NCBI RefSeq assembly: GCF_001522545.3
Contig: NC_031770.1
Location: 20,234,105-20,298,104 of the forward strand
From: Parus major
Lineage: Eukaryota; Chordata; Aves; Passeriformes; Paridae
Direction of reading: 5' to 3'
DNA: 64,000 nt
The position numbers were made by a program, and so were the translations under genes. A model generated the notes under the pieces. The model saw only the letters and a list, made by a program, of their open reading frames with translations. It did no database searches and had not been told where the DNA came from. Below are positions 62,101-64,000 of this stretch, in pieces (position 1 is the stretch's first letter; every line of letters starts with the position of its first letter).

Positions 62101-62331
62101 GGACTAGCAGATACAAAAATCCCAGGGGCTGGTTCCCCCACGAGCAACCGCAGTTTCCGTATCGCAGCTGGGGGGAGAAGGCTGAGTCAGGGCCAGCTGA
62201 GTCGCACGTATTCCCCTGCCTCTCTCCATCGCAGTGTCAGCCAGCTGCTCAACCTCTATGACAAGAAGACTTTTGACGAGTCACCTTGGGATGCCATCAT
62301 TCACAACCATCGCACTACTGGCCGTGGCTTG
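62101..62331 (+). CDS. USH2A: Usherin coding exon (human exon 71 equivalent): cytoplasmic tail
   Basis: Acceptor ctcccccag, donor ggcttg/gtaagg, 77 codons, phase 0 at both ends. It encodes GLADTKIPGAGSPTSNRSF, RIAAGGRRLSQGQLSRTYS, PASLHRSVSQLLNLYDKKTF and DESPWDAIIHNHRTTGRGL. GLADTKIP, SLHRSVSQL and the W.AI segment are conserved tail blocks. The stretch between them differs from the human tail I recall, which has a different Ser/Arg-rich segment. The exon ends before the final acidic and PDZ-binding part, which must come from one more exon past the window. Confidence 0.94.
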
Positions 62332-64000
62332 GTAAGGGCTCCTGCTCATCCTCTGGGATGCTGCTGTGCGTCACCTGCTAGAGATTTGTCTGTTCTGTTG
62401 GAATAATGAAAAAAGTCTAAATGTCACAACTTCCTGGAGATACAGCCAAAAGGCCCAGAAGGACATGGTCATAGGTTAGATCCTCAAAATTCTTCAAGTC
62501 TACGGTTCTTTTCCAGAGTTGCAGTTATCACACACTGCTCTTACAGGGTGCAAGGGATCCATGTGCATATCTTTATGGTTTCCATTGAATTATTAACTCC
62601 ATGGTTTACCAAGGAAATGCACCTTGAATTCCCTTCTGTACATGTGAGGTAGGATGTCTTGGCATCCTTCACACATTTAGAGCCAGAAGTGGGAGCTTGA
62701 GTTCTAGTGACTCCTGTTCCATTAACCGGGACTCAGCTGCTGATGAGATCTGCTCTCTGTCCTCTGCTCAGTTGCAATGCAGAGATTATATGAATGCTCG
62801 TATCTCCTGGCATGTGTAACAAATGAATTCAAACTCTGCCCACATGGGACTAGAATAAGGTTGGGGGGCAGGCAAAGTGTTTCTCTTTTAATGTAGGACA
62901 GAACAAGACAGTGCCATCAACAGGGATCTGAACGCACAGATACAGGACATGATTTTCAAGCCAAGGACAGTGATGACCTCCTTTCCTCCTTGTCACCAGG
63001 AAATACGCTTTTAAACTTCCAACCTTCCCTGACTAAATGCATGAGAAGGGCTTCAGGGGTCAGTGAGACACATGTTTGCTTCCTGAAAAAGATGAGAATT
63101 AAGGTTCCTAAAAAGGACCTACAATGGGGTGAAGGGCCTGTGAGGAAGTAACAAAATTAGATGGTTAGTGAGTGAGTGCAAGTTAGTGAGTGGATCTTGT
63201 CCAAAATGCAAATGAACTGGAGGATAGTCTGGCACATAAATCCAAGTAGCTTCCTCAGACTTTCACCTTCAGTACACCAAACAGCTGGGAGGGCTGGAAC
63301 ATACAGGCTTTCCACAGTATAGGTGTGTTGGTTCCATCACTTCAAACCCACTTAGACCCCAAGAGCAGGACCAAGGAAGCCGACAAGGCTTAAGTAAGAG
63401 GGTAGTGATAACTCTAGGCAAAACCCCTATAGGTACAGGTTAACCTTGAGCCTGCATTCTGCATCTCATAGACTTCCCAATTCAGTGGTATCATGAGTCA
63501 GACTTGCCCCTTTCTCACAGCTATCAAATCCTTGTGATTTAATCCCTTGGGGACTAACAACTCACCCAGGGTGCACCTTGCTGTGATTGCATCAGCCAAA
63601 AGAACAGCTCCCTGCAGCTGAGAGGAAGCTCTTGCTCTAGCTACGTATCTTGGGCTGACACCATGACTTAGTTTAGGTTGTAAACCCCCACTATTGCATG
63701 TTGAATGAATGAATTCAGACATACTCCAGCAAGTTTCAGGAGTGGCAGGAGCTGGAAAACAAAAATTTTCATTTCCTTTTGGTGGCATACAACCCTGACA
63801 GCATGAGCTCAGCTGCTTTATCAAATCAGCAGCTCTTCTGTCCATCTTCTGTCCATTGCTTTACATTGCCCTGAGACCAGGTCTCTGCTCCTGTATTGCT
63901 CAGCTACTCTCTTGCAATCAAACCTCCTGCAATGCTTTTGAGTTAGTTCTTTCTCTTTATTACTCACAGGAATAGTGGTTTCAAAGTTTGGTTCACCCCT
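62332..64000 (+). other. USH2A: Start of the last intron (human intron 71 equivalent)
   Basis: 1.67 kb of intron beginning gtaagg. No exon resembling the expected short last exon (acidic stretch, then a terminal PDZ ligand and stop) was found here, so it should lie beyond 64000. No repeat was recognised. Confidence 0.85.

Larger units (their letters stand above)
1..64000 (+). other. USH2A: USH2A (usherin) gene, 3' portion; window lies inside the gene
   Basis: Thirteen exons on the + strand join in one open frame and encode consecutive FN3 modules, a transmembrane helix and a cytoplasmic tail, in the order known for the C-terminus of usherin. Exon lengths are 159, 163, 355, 228, 1514, 319, 210, 239, 218, 177, 84, 245 and 231. 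The human coding-boundary positions I recall (c.11390, 11549, 11712, 12067, 12295, 13812, 14134, 14344) give 159, 163, 355, 228, 1517, 322 and 210, which is a close match. Neither the start nor the stop codon is in the window. The promoter, the first roughly 58 exons and the 3' UTR are outside. In mammals the protein acts at the photoreceptor periciliary membrane and at stereocilia ankle links; that role is inferred here from orthology. Confidence 0.95.

Noticed and set aside
1..64000. Search for CRISPR arrays, operons, phage genes, retroviral LTR/gag/pol, rRNA or tRNA genes
   Set aside because: None was seen. The window is a vertebrate gene interior with LINE and simple repeats.

Overview
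This is vertebrate nuclear DNA, and the repeats point to a bird. At least six CR1 LINE fragments carry the avian-type 3' end (runs such as tcacagaatcacagaat followed by gttggaagg...gtccagc). There is no bacterial, phage or organellar gene organisation. Most of the window is AT-rich intron containing a small set of short exons with consensus GT/AG borders.

The one gene I can support is the 3' part of USH2A (usherin) on the + strand. Thirteen coding exons chain in frame from 5286 to 62331 with no stop codon. By order, length and phase they correspond to human USH2A exons 59-71 (numbering recalled, not checked). They encode the C-terminal series of fibronectin type III (FN3) modules, about twelve whole and one partial, with the hallmark linkers (EAPP, APPEGL) and the W..P..PNG.I..Y core. 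A juxtamembrane segment, one transmembrane helix (59776-59844) and most of the cytoplasmic tail follow. The first exon opens mid-codon, so upstream exons precede the window. The last exon, expected to carry the stop codon and the C-terminal PDZ-binding motif, lies beyond 64000.

Layout: 1-5285 is intron, with one unexplained exon-like reading frame on the minus strand (1413-1695). 5286-12524 holds three exons. 12525-36687 is a 24 kb intron with microsatellites and a few candidate regulatory or GC-rich patches. 36688-40906 is an exon cluster that includes a 1.5 kb exon covering four complete FN3 modules; a 430-base assembly gap (37654-38083) covers its splice acceptor. 40907-52707 is an 11.8 kb intron holding most of the LINE fossils: CR1 copies in both orientations and an older L2/CR1-like reverse-transcriptase remnant. 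52708-62331 contains eight closely spaced exons ending in the membrane anchor and tail. 62332-64000 is the start of the final intron.

In mammals usherin is a large extracellular protein anchored by this C-terminus at the photoreceptor periciliary membrane and at hair-cell ankle links. Its FN3 chain spans the extracellular gap, and its tail binds PDZ scaffold proteins (whirlin, harmonin). The sequence here fits a functional orthologue. I found no undescribed multi-gene system. The observations most worth checking are the minus-strand exon-like frame, a strong 76-nt hairpin in intron 60, and the hidden splice acceptor.
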